The notes under the pieces were generated by a model, which was given only the letters and a program-made list of their open reading frames with translations, made no database searches and was not told the DNA's origin. Made by a program: the position numbers and the translations under genes. A DNA stretch of 64,000 nt from Erythrobacter mangrovi. Its GTDB lineage: Bacteria; Pseudomonadota; Alphaproteobacteria; Sphingomonadales; Sphingomonadaceae. This document shows, piece after piece, positions 47,862 to 56,792 of this stretch. The number at the start of each line of letters is the position of its first letter. Position 1 is the first letter of the stretch. The stretch lies in assembly GCF_013260645.1 (NCBI RefSeq), contig NZ_CP053921.1:1309763-1373762 (forward strand), written 5' to 3'.

Positions 47862-48852
47862 CCTGACCACGATCTGGGCCTTCATCATCGCCTTTGCGGT
47901 GTTCGCCTATGTGATCATGGATGGCTTCGACCTTGGCATTGGGATCCTGTTTCCCTTTTTCGAGGTGGGCGACGAACGCGATCAGGCGATGAACTCGATC
48001 GCCCCCGTGTGGGACGGCAATGAGACCTGGCTGGTACTGGGCGGGGGCGGGCTCTTCGCGGCATTCCCGCTGGCCTATGCCATCATCCTGCCCGCGACCT
48101 ATCCCCTGATCATCGCCATGCTGTTGGGCCTCGTGTTTCGCGGCGTCGCCTTCGAGTTCCGCTGGCGCGACCCGGGGCACCGCGCTTTCTGGGACTTCGC
48201 CTTCACCGCGGGGTCGCTGGTCGCCGCTCTGGCCCAAGGCATGGTGCTGGGCGCGCTGTTGCAGGGCATCGAAGTTGCCGACCGGGCCTATGCCGGAAGC
48301 TGGTTCGACTGGCTGACGCCCTATACGCTGCTGACCGGGCTGGGCGTGGTTGCAGGCTATGCCCTGCTCGGTGCGACCTGGTTGATCATCAAGGTAGAAG
48401 GGCGTGCCCTGGACCACGCCTATCGGATTGCACGGCCGGCCTTTGTGGCGACCCTGATCCTGCTCGGCGCCGTGAGCCTCTATACCCCCTTCCTCGAAGG
48501 ACAGTATTGGCAACGCTGGTTCACCATGCCCAGCTTCCTGTTTGCCAGTCAGGTGCCGCTGCTTACCGCGATTCTCGCCTATGCCCTGATGCGCGCACTC
48601 GCGAAGCGGAGGACCTATGCACCCTTCCTTTTGGCGCTGGGGCTGTTCCTGCTCGGCATGATCGGCCTGGGCGTTTCGATGTGGCCCTATGTCGTGCCCG
48701 ACCAGGTTACGATCTGGGATGCCGCGGCGCCGGAACGCAGCCAGGTCTTCATGCTGGTCGGCACCGCCATCATCCTCCCTGTCATTCTCGCCTATACCGG
48801 CTGGGCCTATTGGGTCTTCCGCGGCAAGGTAGGATCGGAAGGTTACCACTGA
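47851..48852 (+). CDS. cioB: Cyanide-insensitive bd oxidase subunit II (CioB)
   Basis: Second subunit of the bd oxidase, 333 residues, eight or nine helices. MDGFDLGIG near the N terminus and WDGNETWLVLGGGGLFAAFP are the CydB/CioB family signatures. Start ATG at 47851 after ACAGGAGG, overlapping cioA; the stop overlaps the small downstream gene by one base (TGATG). Confidence 0.95.
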   Translation: MAFDLTTIWAFIIAFAVFAYVIMDGFDLGIGILFPFFEVGDERDQAMNSIAPVWDGNETWLVLGGGGLFAAFPLAYAIILPATYPLIIAMLLGLVFRGVAFEFRWRDPGHRAFWDFAFTAGSLVAALAQGMVLGALLQGIEVADRAYAGSWFDWLTPYTLLTGLGVVAGYALLGATWLIIKVEGRALDHAYRIARPAFVATLILLGAVSLYTPFLEGQYWQRWFTMPSFLFASQVPLLTAILAYALMRALAKRRTYAPFLLALGLFLLGMIGLGVSMWPYVVPDQVTIWDAAAPERSQVFMLVGTAIILPVILAYTGWAYWVFRGKVGSEGYH

Positions 48853-48995
48853 TGCGGTTGGCCCCCCTCGATGGCGGTGAAGACGCCGAAACCAAGCCCC
48901 TGTGGCAGCGACTTGGCTGGATGGTAGCTATCTGGCTGGTGAGCGTGACCGCACTGGGGGCAGTGGCCTATCTATTGAGGTTGTGGCTGGCCTAA
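48852..48995 (+). CDS. DUF2474 small subunit of the bd oxidase
   Basis: Peptide of 47 residues with a single helix (WMVAIWLVSVTALGAVAYL). PLWQRLGW followed by a helix is the DUF2474 pattern, found after cioAB in many proteobacteria and thought to stabilise the oxidase as CydX does. Coupled to cioB by TGATG. Easily missed because of its size. Confidence 0.85.
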   Translation: MRLAPLDGGEDAETKPLWQRLGWMVAIWLVSVTALGAVAYLLRLWLA

Positions 48996-49069
48996 CATCG
49001 ACCGCGTTATCGCTCGACGCCTTCTCACTTGATCCGCAGAGAAAGGGGCCTGGTTGAAGGCCTTGGAAC

Positions 49070-49774
49070 TCAGCGTTCCTCGTCGCTGCCCAGCGGGCCG
49101 TATCTCACATTGGCAAAGTGGGCATCGGTCCCCGATGCTATCCAAAGGCCGATTGCCCCTTCGCTCGCGTCGGAAAGCAGGTCGTTTACGATCAGGACCG
49201 GCTGTTCGTTCTGGTTCACGAAGAATCGGGCACGATCGCCTTCCACCTCCACACGCAGGCTCGTCCAGGTACCCAGTTCGATATCGACGTAACTCTCGTA
49301 GTGTCCCGGCTTTTCTTCGCGAAGCCTGAACCAGGTATAGTCGGGATGAGAGATGTACTGGGTCGCGTGGTTGCGGCGGATCTGTTCTTCGGCCCGGCCA
49401 TTGCCAGGGCGGATATAGAACGCGTCGTAGCGGTGCAGGTCAGGCTGCACCCGGAACGCGATCCCGGCGAAGCCTCGCGAGCCTGCGGGAGCATCCGGAA
49501 CCAGGTTGCTGTTCACTTCGACCTCGACGAAACCGTCGGCCATGCTGATCGGCAACAGCACAACGCCATCGCCGGTGGTCGTCGAGATGCGCAGCGTCTT
49601 GCGCCCATCCAGCTCGCTGTTCGCCACATCGATGCTGGGATCGTGTTCGAGATCGGCCGATGCGGTGATCTCTAGCGCCATGCCATCCTGCGCCACAGCG
49701 GGCCACGCGGAACAGGCGAGCAGGAAGGCGCCGACAAACCCATGCAGGGAACAGTGCGATTGCTTGGTCATCAT
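49070..49774 (-). CDS. Exported LamG/DUF1080-like domain protein
   Basis: Secreted protein of 234 residues: signal peptide (LLACSAWPAVAQ) then a single jelly-roll domain with GFAGIAFRVQPDLHRYDAFYIRP-type strands (read as two segments), WTSLRVEVEGDRARFFVN and ANVRYG near the end, resembling DUF1080 or concanavalin-like sugar-binding domains. The ATG at 49774 follows AGAGAGA; a longer frame runs into the recombinase remnant. No catalytic residues recognised. Converges on the oxidase operon. Confidence 0.8.
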   Translation of the reverse strand: MMTKQSHCSLHGFVGAFLLACSAWPAVAQDGMALEITASADLEHDPSIDVANSELDGRKTLRISTTTGDGVVLLPISMADGFVEVEVNSNLVPDAPAGSRGFAGIAFRVQPDLHRYDAFYIRPGNGRAEEQIRRNHATQYISHPDYTWFRLREEKPGHYESYVDIELGTWTSLRVEVEGDRARFFVNQNEQPVLIVNDLLSDASEGAIGLWIASGTDAHFANVRYGPLGSDEER

Positions 49775-49792
49775 TCTCTCTCTGGGTTCCAT

Positions 49793-49888
49793 CTGCGCAA
49801 GGTGAAGGGCGAGGGGATGGGCGCGAGTACTATCGCCAAGGAACTCGGGATCGCCCGGAGTAGTGTCTATGAGGCACTGAAGGGGGTA
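49793..49888 (+). pseudogene. Serine recombinase HTH remnant
   Basis: About 32 codons reading LRKVKGEGMGASTIAKELG and IARSSVYEALKGV match the C-terminal helix-turn-helix of resolvase/invertase (Pin/Hin-type) serine recombinases. The catalytic N-terminal domain is absent and no start or proper stop fits, so this is the leftover of a mobile-element gene. It marks the left edge of the accessory patch. Confidence 0.75.
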
Positions 49889-49901
49889 CTGAGGACACTG
49901 C

Positions 49902-50567
49902 TCAGCCTCCGGTCGGATCGCTCTTCTTCTTGCGAGGCCCTGCTTTTTTGGTGAGCGGCGCGGCATCCTTCTCGACCTTCAGCGTGGGGAGTGCCCCGTA
50001 CCCGTTGTCCTCCGCAAGAACTTCCTTTCGCTCCACTTCATTCGCGAGGTCGAAGACCCCTGCGACCATGTGAAGTGACCTTTCTCCTCTCAGGACTTCA
50101 ATGAACCGCTGTCGGACTTCCGCTTGTTCGTTCATCTCGTTCACCCAAGCGACGGGCGCGTAGCCCAAGCGGTGTTCCTCCCTAATCGGAAGTCGCGCAC
50201 CGACAACCTCCCCAATCCGACGGATGAGGTTGTGCCGGGCGTCCCCTGATCGAGTAATGAGACCAAGCCGAACGTTATCGTCCGCCGAGTTCCAACTGGG
50301 ATCGTTGAGAGAATCCATCAGCTTCCCCCATTCCTCCATGGCCTCCTTGTCGTGTGAGAATAGGACTGGAACCATGTTGACCGCAGCGACGTGGTCGGGA
50401 GAAAGCTCTAGGCCGCGTGTCCTGCGCAGCGTCACGAACAGTTCCCAGCGGCGGTTCTTCTGTTCCTTCGAGGCGTCAATGAGGCGCGTGACCCAGATGC
50501 CAACCAGTGGACCACAGAAGATCGCTGCAAGCACCAGCCAGTCGTAATAGTCGGGAGCTTGGCTCAT
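49902..50567 (-). CDS. DUF6680-like membrane protein
   Basis: Protein of 221 residues with one N-terminal helix (WLVLAAIFCGPLVGIWVT), then a charged helical region (RRWELFVTLRRTRGLELSPDHVAAVN) like the DUF6680 family, and a Lys-rich C terminus (TKKAGPRKKK). Function unknown. Its start overlaps the stop of the upstream HsdR_N gene (ATGA), so the two are made together. Codon use differs from the core genes around it. Confidence 0.7.
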   Translation of the reverse strand: MSQAPDYYDWLVLAAIFCGPLVGIWVTRLIDASKEQKNRRWELFVTLRRTRGLELSPDHVAAVNMVPVLFSHDKEAMEEWGKLMDSLNDPSWNSADDNVRLGLITRSGDARHNLIRRIGEVVGARLPIREEHRLGYAPVAWVNEMNEQAEVRQRFIEVLRGERSLHMVAGVFDLANEVERKEVLAEDNGYGALPTLKVEKDAAPLTKKAGPRKKKSDPTGG

Positions 50568-51616
50568 CCCGCCGCACCCAACTCGTCAAGGCGCTTCAAG
50601 ATCGCCTTTTCGAACTTGTAGATATCGACAGGCTCCCCGACGGAGTGCCGGGTCTCTTCCTTGCCCTCAAAGGTCCCGAAGTGGCGACTTGTGGCGCTAT
50701 TGAAGTGCAGCCGGGCGATGCTCTTCCGGTTGTTGTCGTCCAGGAGGATGGCGCAGTAGGATTTTGCATCCCGCATGATAACTCGCGTTGGATCCACCTT
50801 CCGGGCCGCGATAGCGCGCACGATATTGAACCCTTCGATCTCCTCTGGGGTCGTCTCTATGTCCTCGCCGCTGCTTTCCTCAATATCTTGCGGTTCATCT
50901 CCGCCCTTTTCGAGAGCCGAAGTCAGCCTTTCGTTGACCCGATCTCTGATGAGCGCGCTCAAAGAGGAAGAGATGAGTGAGGTGAATGTCTCCCTCACCG
51001 AGGCTGTGAAGCGTCCCGGGTTAACGCGTTGAGCAATCAAACGAACGAAGTCTTCTGACGGCTCGGCGAACTCCTTCTCAAGCTCCCCGTACACCAGCGT
51101 CTGTAGTTTGAGCTTCCCGGCCTCGCGCACAATCTGATCAATGTCGAAGCTTCCCTTGACGAACTTCTCAAGCGTCCGGATATCCTGCTTTCGGAGGTTC
51201 TCTAGATCGAGCGTGAAGAAGGGGCGATCATCCATCCGGTTGGGCGACTCGGTATCGGAGAAGAACTTGAACACCACGCCGTTAGTCAGGATCGCCACCC
51301 GCGCATCCGTCACGCTGAAGTAGCGATAGAGCTGGGACGCGTGATTAATGCTGAGCACGGAGTTGGACGGTTTACACTCCAGCAGCATGGCGAGCCTCCC
51401 GCGATCAAACACGGCGTAGTCGACCTTCTCGCCCTTCTTCGTGCCCACGTCGCAAGTGAACTCAGGGGTTACCTCAGTCGGGCTGAAGACGTTGTAGCCT
51501 AAAGCTTGAATGAACGGCATCACTAGCGCGTTCTTTGCCGCCTCTTCGGTTAATAGGACTTCCTTGTGATCGCGAACCGTCTTCGCGAGTTCAGCGAGCC
51601 GTACCTCCAAGTCCAT
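50564..51616 (-). CDS. Type I restriction HsdR_N-like nuclease-domain protein
   Basis: Protein of 350 residues. Residues ~10-175 match the HSDR_N_2 domain of type I restriction subunits and relatives, with a PD-(D/E)xK core: D in CDVGTKKGEKVDYAVF and ECK in LAMLLECKPSN. The helicase of a real HsdR is missing. The C-terminal half has an acidic linker and a small domain (RKSIARLHFN). Likely a stand-alone nuclease-domain effector or regulator; a defence role is an inference. ATG at 51616 follows GGGGGTGACT. First gene of a two-gene transcript. Confidence 0.75.
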   Translation of the reverse strand: MDLEVRLAELAKTVRDHKEVLLTEEAAKNALVMPFIQALGYNVFSPTEVTPEFTCDVGTKKGEKVDYAVFDRGRLAMLLECKPSNSVLSINHASQLYRYFSVTDARVAILTNGVVFKFFSDTESPNRMDDRPFFTLDLENLRKQDIRTLEKFVKGSFDIDQIVREAGKLKLQTLVYGELEKEFAEPSEDFVRLIAQRVNPGRFTASVRETFTSLISSSLSALIRDRVNERLTSALEKGGDEPQDIEESSGEDIETTPEEIEGFNIVRAIAARKVDPTRVIMRDAKSYCAILLDDNNRKSIARLHFNSATSRHFGTFEGKEETRHSVGEPVDIYKFEKAILKRLDELGAAG

Positions 51617-51807
51617 AGTCACCCCCAACAGTTGTAGGGCCAGACTATCGCACAACGGTTCCTACGCAAGGGATCATTGAGTTGATTGGTGAAACTACGG
51701 GGTTGTTAATCCTGTAGGCCAGTTCCTAAGCGCCATTGACCCCGCAAACCTGCCCCACAATCGTGGGTGCCTGTGGGTTAGGTGACGAATATATATACGA
51801 AAAATTG

Positions 51808-51887
<80 letters not shown>

Positions 51888-51911
51888 ACGCTGTTTCATC
51901 GCTGCTGCGAC

Positions 51912-51988
51912 TGGTGGGCCCGGCAGGACTCGAACCCGCGACCTAGCCGTTATGAGCGGCCAGCTCTAACCAACTGAGCTACAGGCCC
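51912..51988 (-). tRNA. tRNA with CAT anticodon (probably Ile2; Met possible)
   Basis: Minus-strand cloverleaf with acceptor GGGCCTG, GGTTCGAGTCC T-arm, encoded CCA at 51912-51914 and anticodon loop CTCATAA (CAT at 51954-51952). The acceptor and anticodon stem look like the lysidine-modified isoleucine tRNA (AUA-reading) more than elongator Met, and the D-loop excludes initiator. The identity needs a tRNA model. Confidence 0.9.
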
Positions 51989-52044
51989 CGCCTGTCGCAT
52001 GCAGAGCAGAGCGCCTAGCCGCGCGCCTGCCGACTGGCAAGCGG

Positions 52045-53046
52045 CTATACGAGAGCTTTCTCCATGATTTCCGCAACGGTCGTCGATTGCACCCCGCGGC
52101 GGTCGAGATAGGCATAGATCTGGCGCAGCCAGTCATAGAATGCGTCGAGTTCCTCCTCACTGCGGACATAGGGGGTGTAGCCAGGCGCGAGCGACGGGCT
52201 GTGGAAGCTCAGCACCAATATGGGAAGGCCGTCGTCGAGGGCGATGTCGATGCCGCGCAGGGCCTCCTCGGCCGTGACTCCCTCCGGGGTAAGCGCGATT
52301 CGCTCGAACAGGCCCAATCGTGACAGGGCACCGCCAAGGCCTGGGTGGCGCCTGACAAGGGGGGCCAGCAGCCCACCCTGTTTGCGCAACATGCCCCAAT
52401 AGGTCGTGGTCAACGGCAGCTCAATCAGCTTGCGCTCCGTATCGGTCCAATAGGGATTGACCGGATGGTGGCTGTAATCGGGGCCGTGCCCCGCGCTGTA
52501 GTCGAAGCGGGCGCGAACCGAACTGTCGATGGCGATGCCGGTTTCGGACAGCATTTGCGCGCTGTTGGGCCCGAGACCGTAACGCCCGGCGCGATAGATC
52601 CTCGGAACGACCTCGAAGTTGGTCTCTATCAAATTGCGCAGGCGCAGGAATTTCTCGCGTTCCAGCGAAAACGGCAGGTTGCCGGCGAAGCTGTTCTCGA
52701 TCGAGACGTCTTCCGAATAGGGTGGGTTGACCCAGGGGTGCAGTTGTACGCCTATCTCGGCCTTGCCGGCTTTGACCGCACTGCCGATGATGTCCCGTGC
52801 AAGTTCCGATTGCGCAACCGGCCAGTCGACCAGATAGACCGGCGAAACCCCTATTCCTTCGCAGAACTGCTGGAACTTGGCGATCCGGCGGAGATGGTCG
52901 AGACCATAGCCATCCCGACTGAAGGGGGCGCTCCAGTCGAATTCCTCTTCGGTGTCGACGGTCAGTAGGGAGCGCTGGCCAAAGTCCTGTGTGAAGCGAA
53001 CCAGATGCGGTGACGCAGGCGGTTCGCGGAGATTGGCGTGTGCGAT
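52045..53046 (-). CDS. WalW-like polysaccharide deacetylase, ATC start
   Basis: Carbohydrate esterase of about 333 residues. The catalytic/metal Asp motif TVDTEEEFDW, a metal-His region VGVQLHPWVNPP and a late His segment VLSFHSPSLAPG fit the deacetylase fold. The frame is open from a TGA at 53059-53061, but no ATG, GTG or TTG occurs before the conserved start of the domain; the first ATG (52632) would delete ~138 residues. An ATC at 53046 lies 7 bases after AGGGGG and is the best initiator; ATC 53052 and an internal CTG are alternatives. Follows the kinase gene closely, in the same direction. Confidence 0.75.
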   Translation of the reverse strand: MAHANLREPPASPHLVRFTQDFGQRSLLTVDTEEEFDWSAPFSRDGYGLDHLRRIAKFQQFCEGIGVSPVYLVDWPVAQSELARDIIGSAVKAGKAEIGVQLHPWVNPPYSEDVSIENSFAGNLPFSLEREKFLRLRNLIETNFEVVPRIYRAGRYGLGPNSAQMLSETGIAIDSSVRARFDYSAGHGPDYSHHPVNPYWTDTERKLIELPLTTTYWGMLRKQGGLLAPLVRRHPGLGGALSRLGLFERIALTPEGVTAEEALRGIDIALDDGLPILVLSFHSPSLAPGYTPYVRSEEELDAFYDWLRQIYAYLDRRGVQSTTVAEIMEKALV

Positions 53047-53067
53047 GACGATTCCCCCTCAGCGGGG

Positions 53068-54840
53068 TCAACCAGCCGCCCGCCCCGGTTCATCGACAGG
53101 GCTAGGCAGCGCATCGACGGGGGTCAAGAGTGGCAGCGACAGCACCAGCCACCCGCTATCGCGCCGCAGTTCGCCGCCAGCAGCACGGGCTTCGGCCCGG
53201 GCCAAACGGAGCGAAAAGCCTGCGCCGAATATTCCCGAACTGACCGTGCTGCCGCCCGACCGCGCTTCTGACGAGAACACATCCTCGGCCGACGCGAGCA
53301 TTGCGGGCAGTTGCGCACGCAGCGCGACCTGATTGCCCTCGCTGCGCAGATCGAGCTCGATTGTTTCCCCAGCACCGGTTGCGCCGGCCAGCGTTGCCAG
53401 CACTCGCCAGGCGAGCATTTCCGCCTCGTTCTTTGCCAGCGGCAGCAGTGCGTCCCAGTCGCCCAGGTCGGCCTCGAAGCGCGCCACGCGCGGGCTGAGC
53501 ACGGACTGCAATTGCTTGATCTGCTCGCGGGCGATCGCCGCGAAATCGCTCGTGCCCTGCTCGAGTTCGAGCGCCCCGGTTTCAAGCTTGGCCAGCCTGT
53601 CGAGCTCGTCGAAACCGGCGAGGATGCGCGCGCTATCTCCAGCGATCGATGCGGCCAGTGCACGGTATTCGTGCGGTGTCGGCCCGAACACCTGCTGCTG
53701 GATCACTTCGGCATAGCCTTGCATGGCGTTGACCGGGGTGCGCAGTTCATGGAGCAACTGACGCAGCCGATCGGCGCCGGCGTGGCGCTGGTCCTCAGCC
53801 GGGGTGACCGCACGCCGAAAGCGACCGACAAAGCCGAAGAAACGTCCCTCGTTTCGGGTGAACCGGGGCGCGGCATCGACGATCCAGTCGCCAGCGATAG
53901 CCTCGGCCCCGTGGAGTGCGAGGTGGGCGCCACGAACCGGTCGGCGATTGATGAAGGCCGCGGCGAAGCCGTCGCCATTCTCGTTACGCTCAGCGCGCAC
54001 TGCCAGCTCGATGCCCACGACCATCGGCGCGATTTCGCCTTCCGCCCAGTCGATCCGGCCTTCGGAATCGGTGCTGAAGATGAAGGCGTCGACCGGTTTG
54101 CGCGGTGCGACCGCTTCGAGGCCCGCCATCGGTAGCGAAGGCGCCTCGCCAGGCAGGGTAGTACCGCGATTGCGCTTGAAGGCCTCGATGCGTTCGACCA
54201 GCGCACGGATGCCTTCACCATCGGTTGTGGCGCGCCGCCGGGAAGGCGGCTCTTCGGTCGGTTTCGCGTGCTCTTCCGCGGCCGGCACGGCCTCGTCGGT
54301 CATTGCCGCGTGACCTTCGATATCGTTTGCGGGCGTGAGGATCAGCGGCTCGGGCGCGTCCGGAATGGCGGATTCCTCCACCAGCATTTCGACCATGTCG
54401 GGCAGTGGCAGGGCGCGATCCTGCACGCCGAGCCTGTCGAGCACGCTGACCGCTTCCGGGGGAAGGTCCCGGCGGTGCCGCAGGAATCCGCGGGCCCGGA
54501 TCGGCAGGCGCGGAATGAGCTCTTCCCATTCGGCCCCGGTCAGGTGCGCACGATAGAGTGCCGCCGCGGCAATGGTGGGGTGGGCTTCACCGAACCAGCG
54601 AACAAGCTCGGGATTGCGGAACCGCCAACCATTCTCGCCAACGATTGCGGCGCGCTCCTTGACCGGGATCGCTTCCGCCAGCGCGATCAGCCGCAAGTAC
54701 GCGGCCGCCTTCAATGCCGGGTCGCCCGCCTGGGGCCGTTCACCGAGCAGGTCGATCAGCTGCCGGAACTGTGTTTTGGCCGCACGCTCGCCCTGCGCGC
54801 GAAGGCGCAATACGGTGGCAAGGCGGTCGTCAAAATGCAT
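53068..54840 (-). CDS. Histidine kinase-like protein with degenerate ATPase domain
   Basis: Protein of 590 residues. N-terminal helical region (1-170), a linker, a PAS-like domain (~240-350), then a dimerisation domain with H-box LLHELRTPVNAMQGYAEVI. The C-terminal part lacks a clear N-box Asn and the DxGxG motif; SGIFGAGFSLRLARAEARA keeps only the end of the HATPase fold. It may be a pseudokinase or phosphatase. ATG at 54840 follows CCGGAGTAATA. Soluble: no transmembrane helix. Ends 22 bases before the deacetylase start. Confidence 0.85.
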   Translation of the reverse strand: MHFDDRLATVLRLRAQGERAAKTQFRQLIDLLGERPQAGDPALKAAAYLRLIALAEAIPVKERAAIVGENGWRFRNPELVRWFGEAHPTIAAAALYRAHLTGAEWEELIPRLPIRARGFLRHRRDLPPEAVSVLDRLGVQDRALPLPDMVEMLVEESAIPDAPEPLILTPANDIEGHAAMTDEAVPAAEEHAKPTEEPPSRRRATTDGEGIRALVERIEAFKRNRGTTLPGEAPSLPMAGLEAVAPRKPVDAFIFSTDSEGRIDWAEGEIAPMVVGIELAVRAERNENGDGFAAAFINRRPVRGAHLALHGAEAIAGDWIVDAAPRFTRNEGRFFGFVGRFRRAVTPAEDQRHAGADRLRQLLHELRTPVNAMQGYAEVIQQQVFGPTPHEYRALAASIAGDSARILAGFDELDRLAKLETGALELEQGTSDFAAIAREQIKQLQSVLSPRVARFEADLGDWDALLPLAKNEAEMLAWRVLATLAGATGAGETIELDLRSEGNQVALRAQLPAMLASAEDVFSSEARSGGSTVSSGIFGAGFSLRLARAEARAAGGELRRDSGWLVLSLPLLTPVDALPSPVDEPGRAAG

Positions 54841-55067
54841 TATTACTCCGGAGTGCGGCAATTTGCGGGTAGCAAACCTTGGCAGCTCCGCGTTTCTATC
54901 TGTGAAAAACTTGTGATGAACGAGAAGTTGCCTGTGCGTTGCAAAGCGGGACAATTGCTGGCAAGCATAATAATGTTAGCCAAGAGGCTGCGCATGCGTT
55001 GTCAACATTTCGCCTGACGCTGCCTTGGTTTCGACACAAAGCATAGCATGATGAGGGCAACAGCGTG

Positions 55068-55532
55068 ATGGCCAATCTCGATGAAATCGACCGCAAACTG
55101 CTGGCCGAATTGCAGGCAGAAGGTCGAATCACGAATGTCGAGCTGGCCAATCGGGTTGGGCTGACGGCACCTCCGTGCCTGCGCCGCGTCCGCGCGCTCG
55201 AGGAAGAAGGCGTGATCCGCGGCTATCACGCCGAACTGGAGGCCGGGAAGCTCGGTTTTTCGATCACCGTCTTCGCGATGGTCAGCCTGAAGAGCCAGGC
55301 GGAGGATTCGCTGCGCGAATTCGAGGCGGCGATGAAGGGACTGCCCGAAGTGCGCGAAGTGCACATGCTCAATGGCGAAATCGACTTCATCCTCAAGATC
55401 GTGGCGCGCGACCTGCAAGGTTTCCAGGAATTCCTCACCAGCAAGCTCACGCCCGCACCCAATGTGGCGAGCGTGAAGACATCGCTTACGATCCGCACCA
55501 GCAAGAACGAACCCGGCGTTCCGCTGGGCTGA
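55068..55532 (+). CDS. Lrp/AsnC-family regulator
   Basis: Regulator of 154 residues with an N-terminal HTH (RITNVELANRVGLTAPPCLR) and a RAM effector domain (VHMLNGEIDFILKIVARDL). Typical feast/famine regulator, sensing an amino acid. ATG at 55068 preferred; GTG at 55065 is one codon upstream. Divergent from the kinase gene, 228 bp between starts. Confidence 0.93.
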   Translation: MANLDEIDRKLLAELQAEGRITNVELANRVGLTAPPCLRRVRALEEEGVIRGYHAELEAGKLGFSITVFAMVSLKSQAEDSLREFEAAMKGLPEVREVHMLNGEIDFILKIVARDLQGFQEFLTSKLTPAPNVASVKTSLTIRTSKNEPGVPLG

Positions 55533-55539
55533 TTTTACG

Positions 55540-55974
55540 ATGGCCGAACGCGAGACGATCGAAGGTAATTGCCTTTGCGGCGCGGTCCGCGTCGAGATCG
55601 ACAATCCGACGCACGAGGTCGAGCTTTGCCAATGCTCCATGTGCCGCCGTTGGGGCGGGGCCTTCTACAGTGCGCAGACGGGCGAGGCGACAAGGGTACT
55701 TGGCGAGGAGAATGCGCGGGTTTTCCGCTCGAGCGCCTGGGCTGAGCGGGCCTTTTGCGCAACCTGCGGCAGCAATTTGTGGTTCCGCTTCCTGCCTACG
55801 GGCAACCGCAGCTTTTCGGCCGGTCTGTTTGACGCGTCCGTCAGCTATGCTGTTGAAAAAGAGATATTCTCAGATGAGGCGGCCGACTGGTGCCGGATTG
55901 CGGGCGACCACCCCCGCCAGACCGGTGAAGAAGTGATCGCAGAAGCAAAGGCCGCGGGTTTCAACTTCGACTGA
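55540..55974 (+). CDS. GFA-family zinc protein
   Basis: Protein of 144 residues of the CENP-V/GFA family (glutathione-dependent formaldehyde-activating type). Zinc cysteines: CLCGAVR, CQCSMCRR and CATCGSN. Family members bind glutathione adducts or act on other thiol compounds; the specific substrate is unknown. Starts 8 bases after the Lrp gene, likely co-transcribed. Confidence 0.9.
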   Translation: MAERETIEGNCLCGAVRVEIDNPTHEVELCQCSMCRRWGGAFYSAQTGEATRVLGEENARVFRSSAWAERAFCATCGSNLWFRFLPTGNRSFSAGLFDASVSYAVEKEIFSDEAADWCRIAGDHPRQTGEEVIAEAKAAGFNFD

Positions 55975-55988
55975 GGCGGCGCGCGCGG

Positions 55989-56792
55989 TCAGCCAACGCC
56001 TACCACGATATTTTCCTCGAACCAGCCGCGAAGCAGTGCGGTTACGACGTCTGGGCGTTCCATTATGGAAAGGTGTCCGGTACCCTCCAACACATGAAAC
56101 CGTGAGTTTGGAAAATCGTGGCTCATCTCTTCTAGCCAGGCGATTGGTGAACTTTCGTCCAGTTCGCCTGCAACCACCAAGGCCGGCGCAAGGATGCTTG
56201 GCAGGAGTGGGGTCATGTCATCCCGATCTCGCAATAGTTTGATGCCCGCGATCACGCTTTCCTCAGAACTTCGAGCCATAATGACACGAAGGCGTTCGAT
56301 GATCGACGCGTCGGTACCTTGCGGAAAGAGTCGGGGTGCGAAGCTCGAAACAAATGCTTCGACACCGCTTTCGCGCACGAACTGTATCTGATCGTCGCGG
56401 CGAAGCTTGGATTCAGCATCGTCCGGCAAGGCCTCCGAGTGCATCACCACGACGGATCGAGTCAGGTTCGGGTGCCTTGCAGCGAACGTCATGGCCAGCA
56501 TTGCTCCAAGTGAAGCGCCGACGATATGGGCAGAGGGCAAGCCAAGCGATTTGATCAGTTCAGCCACATCGTCCGCCAGAACGTCGAACGTGAGCCTTTG
56601 ATCGCTGGATTCACTGCGGCCAAATCCGCGTAGGTCCGGCACGATGCAACGAAATTCGGATTGAAGTTCGGCTACCTGGTCGGCCCACACTTTGTGGCTC
56701 ATCGGAAAGCCATGCAGGAAGACTATAGGCTCGCCCTTGGAACCGGTGTCCTGAAAGCACAGCTGGACACCGTTGACCTTTATCGAGTCCAC
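55989..56792 (-). CDS. Alpha/beta hydrolase
   Basis: Soluble hydrolase of 267 residues. Nucleophile elbow VGASLGAM (S94), oxyanion HG in FLHGFPMSH, acid Asp in AGELDESSP and His in LEGTGHLS complete a catalytic triad. Resembles 3-oxoadipate enol-lactonase or BioH-like enzymes, but nothing nearby points to a pathway. Start is a GTG at 56792 with GGAGGTG 8 bases before it. The 131 bp to its right hold no gene. Confidence 0.9.
   Translation of the reverse strand: MDSIKVNGVQLCFQDTGSKGEPIVFLHGFPMSHKVWADQVAELQSEFRCIVPDLRGFGRSESSDQRLTFDVLADDVAELIKSLGLPSAHIVGASLGAMLAMTFAARHPNLTRSVVVMHSEALPDDAESKLRRDDQIQFVRESGVEAFVSSFAPRLFPQGTDASIIERLRVIMARSSEESVIAGIKLLRDRDDMTPLLPSILAPALVVAGELDESSPIAWLEEMSHDFPNSRFHVLEGTGHLSIMERPDVVTALLRGWFEENIVVGVG

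Noticed and set aside
52421-53071. 217-codon leftward frame over the deacetylase start
   Set aside because: Out of frame with the conserved deacetylase motifs; product is Arg-rich without a domain.
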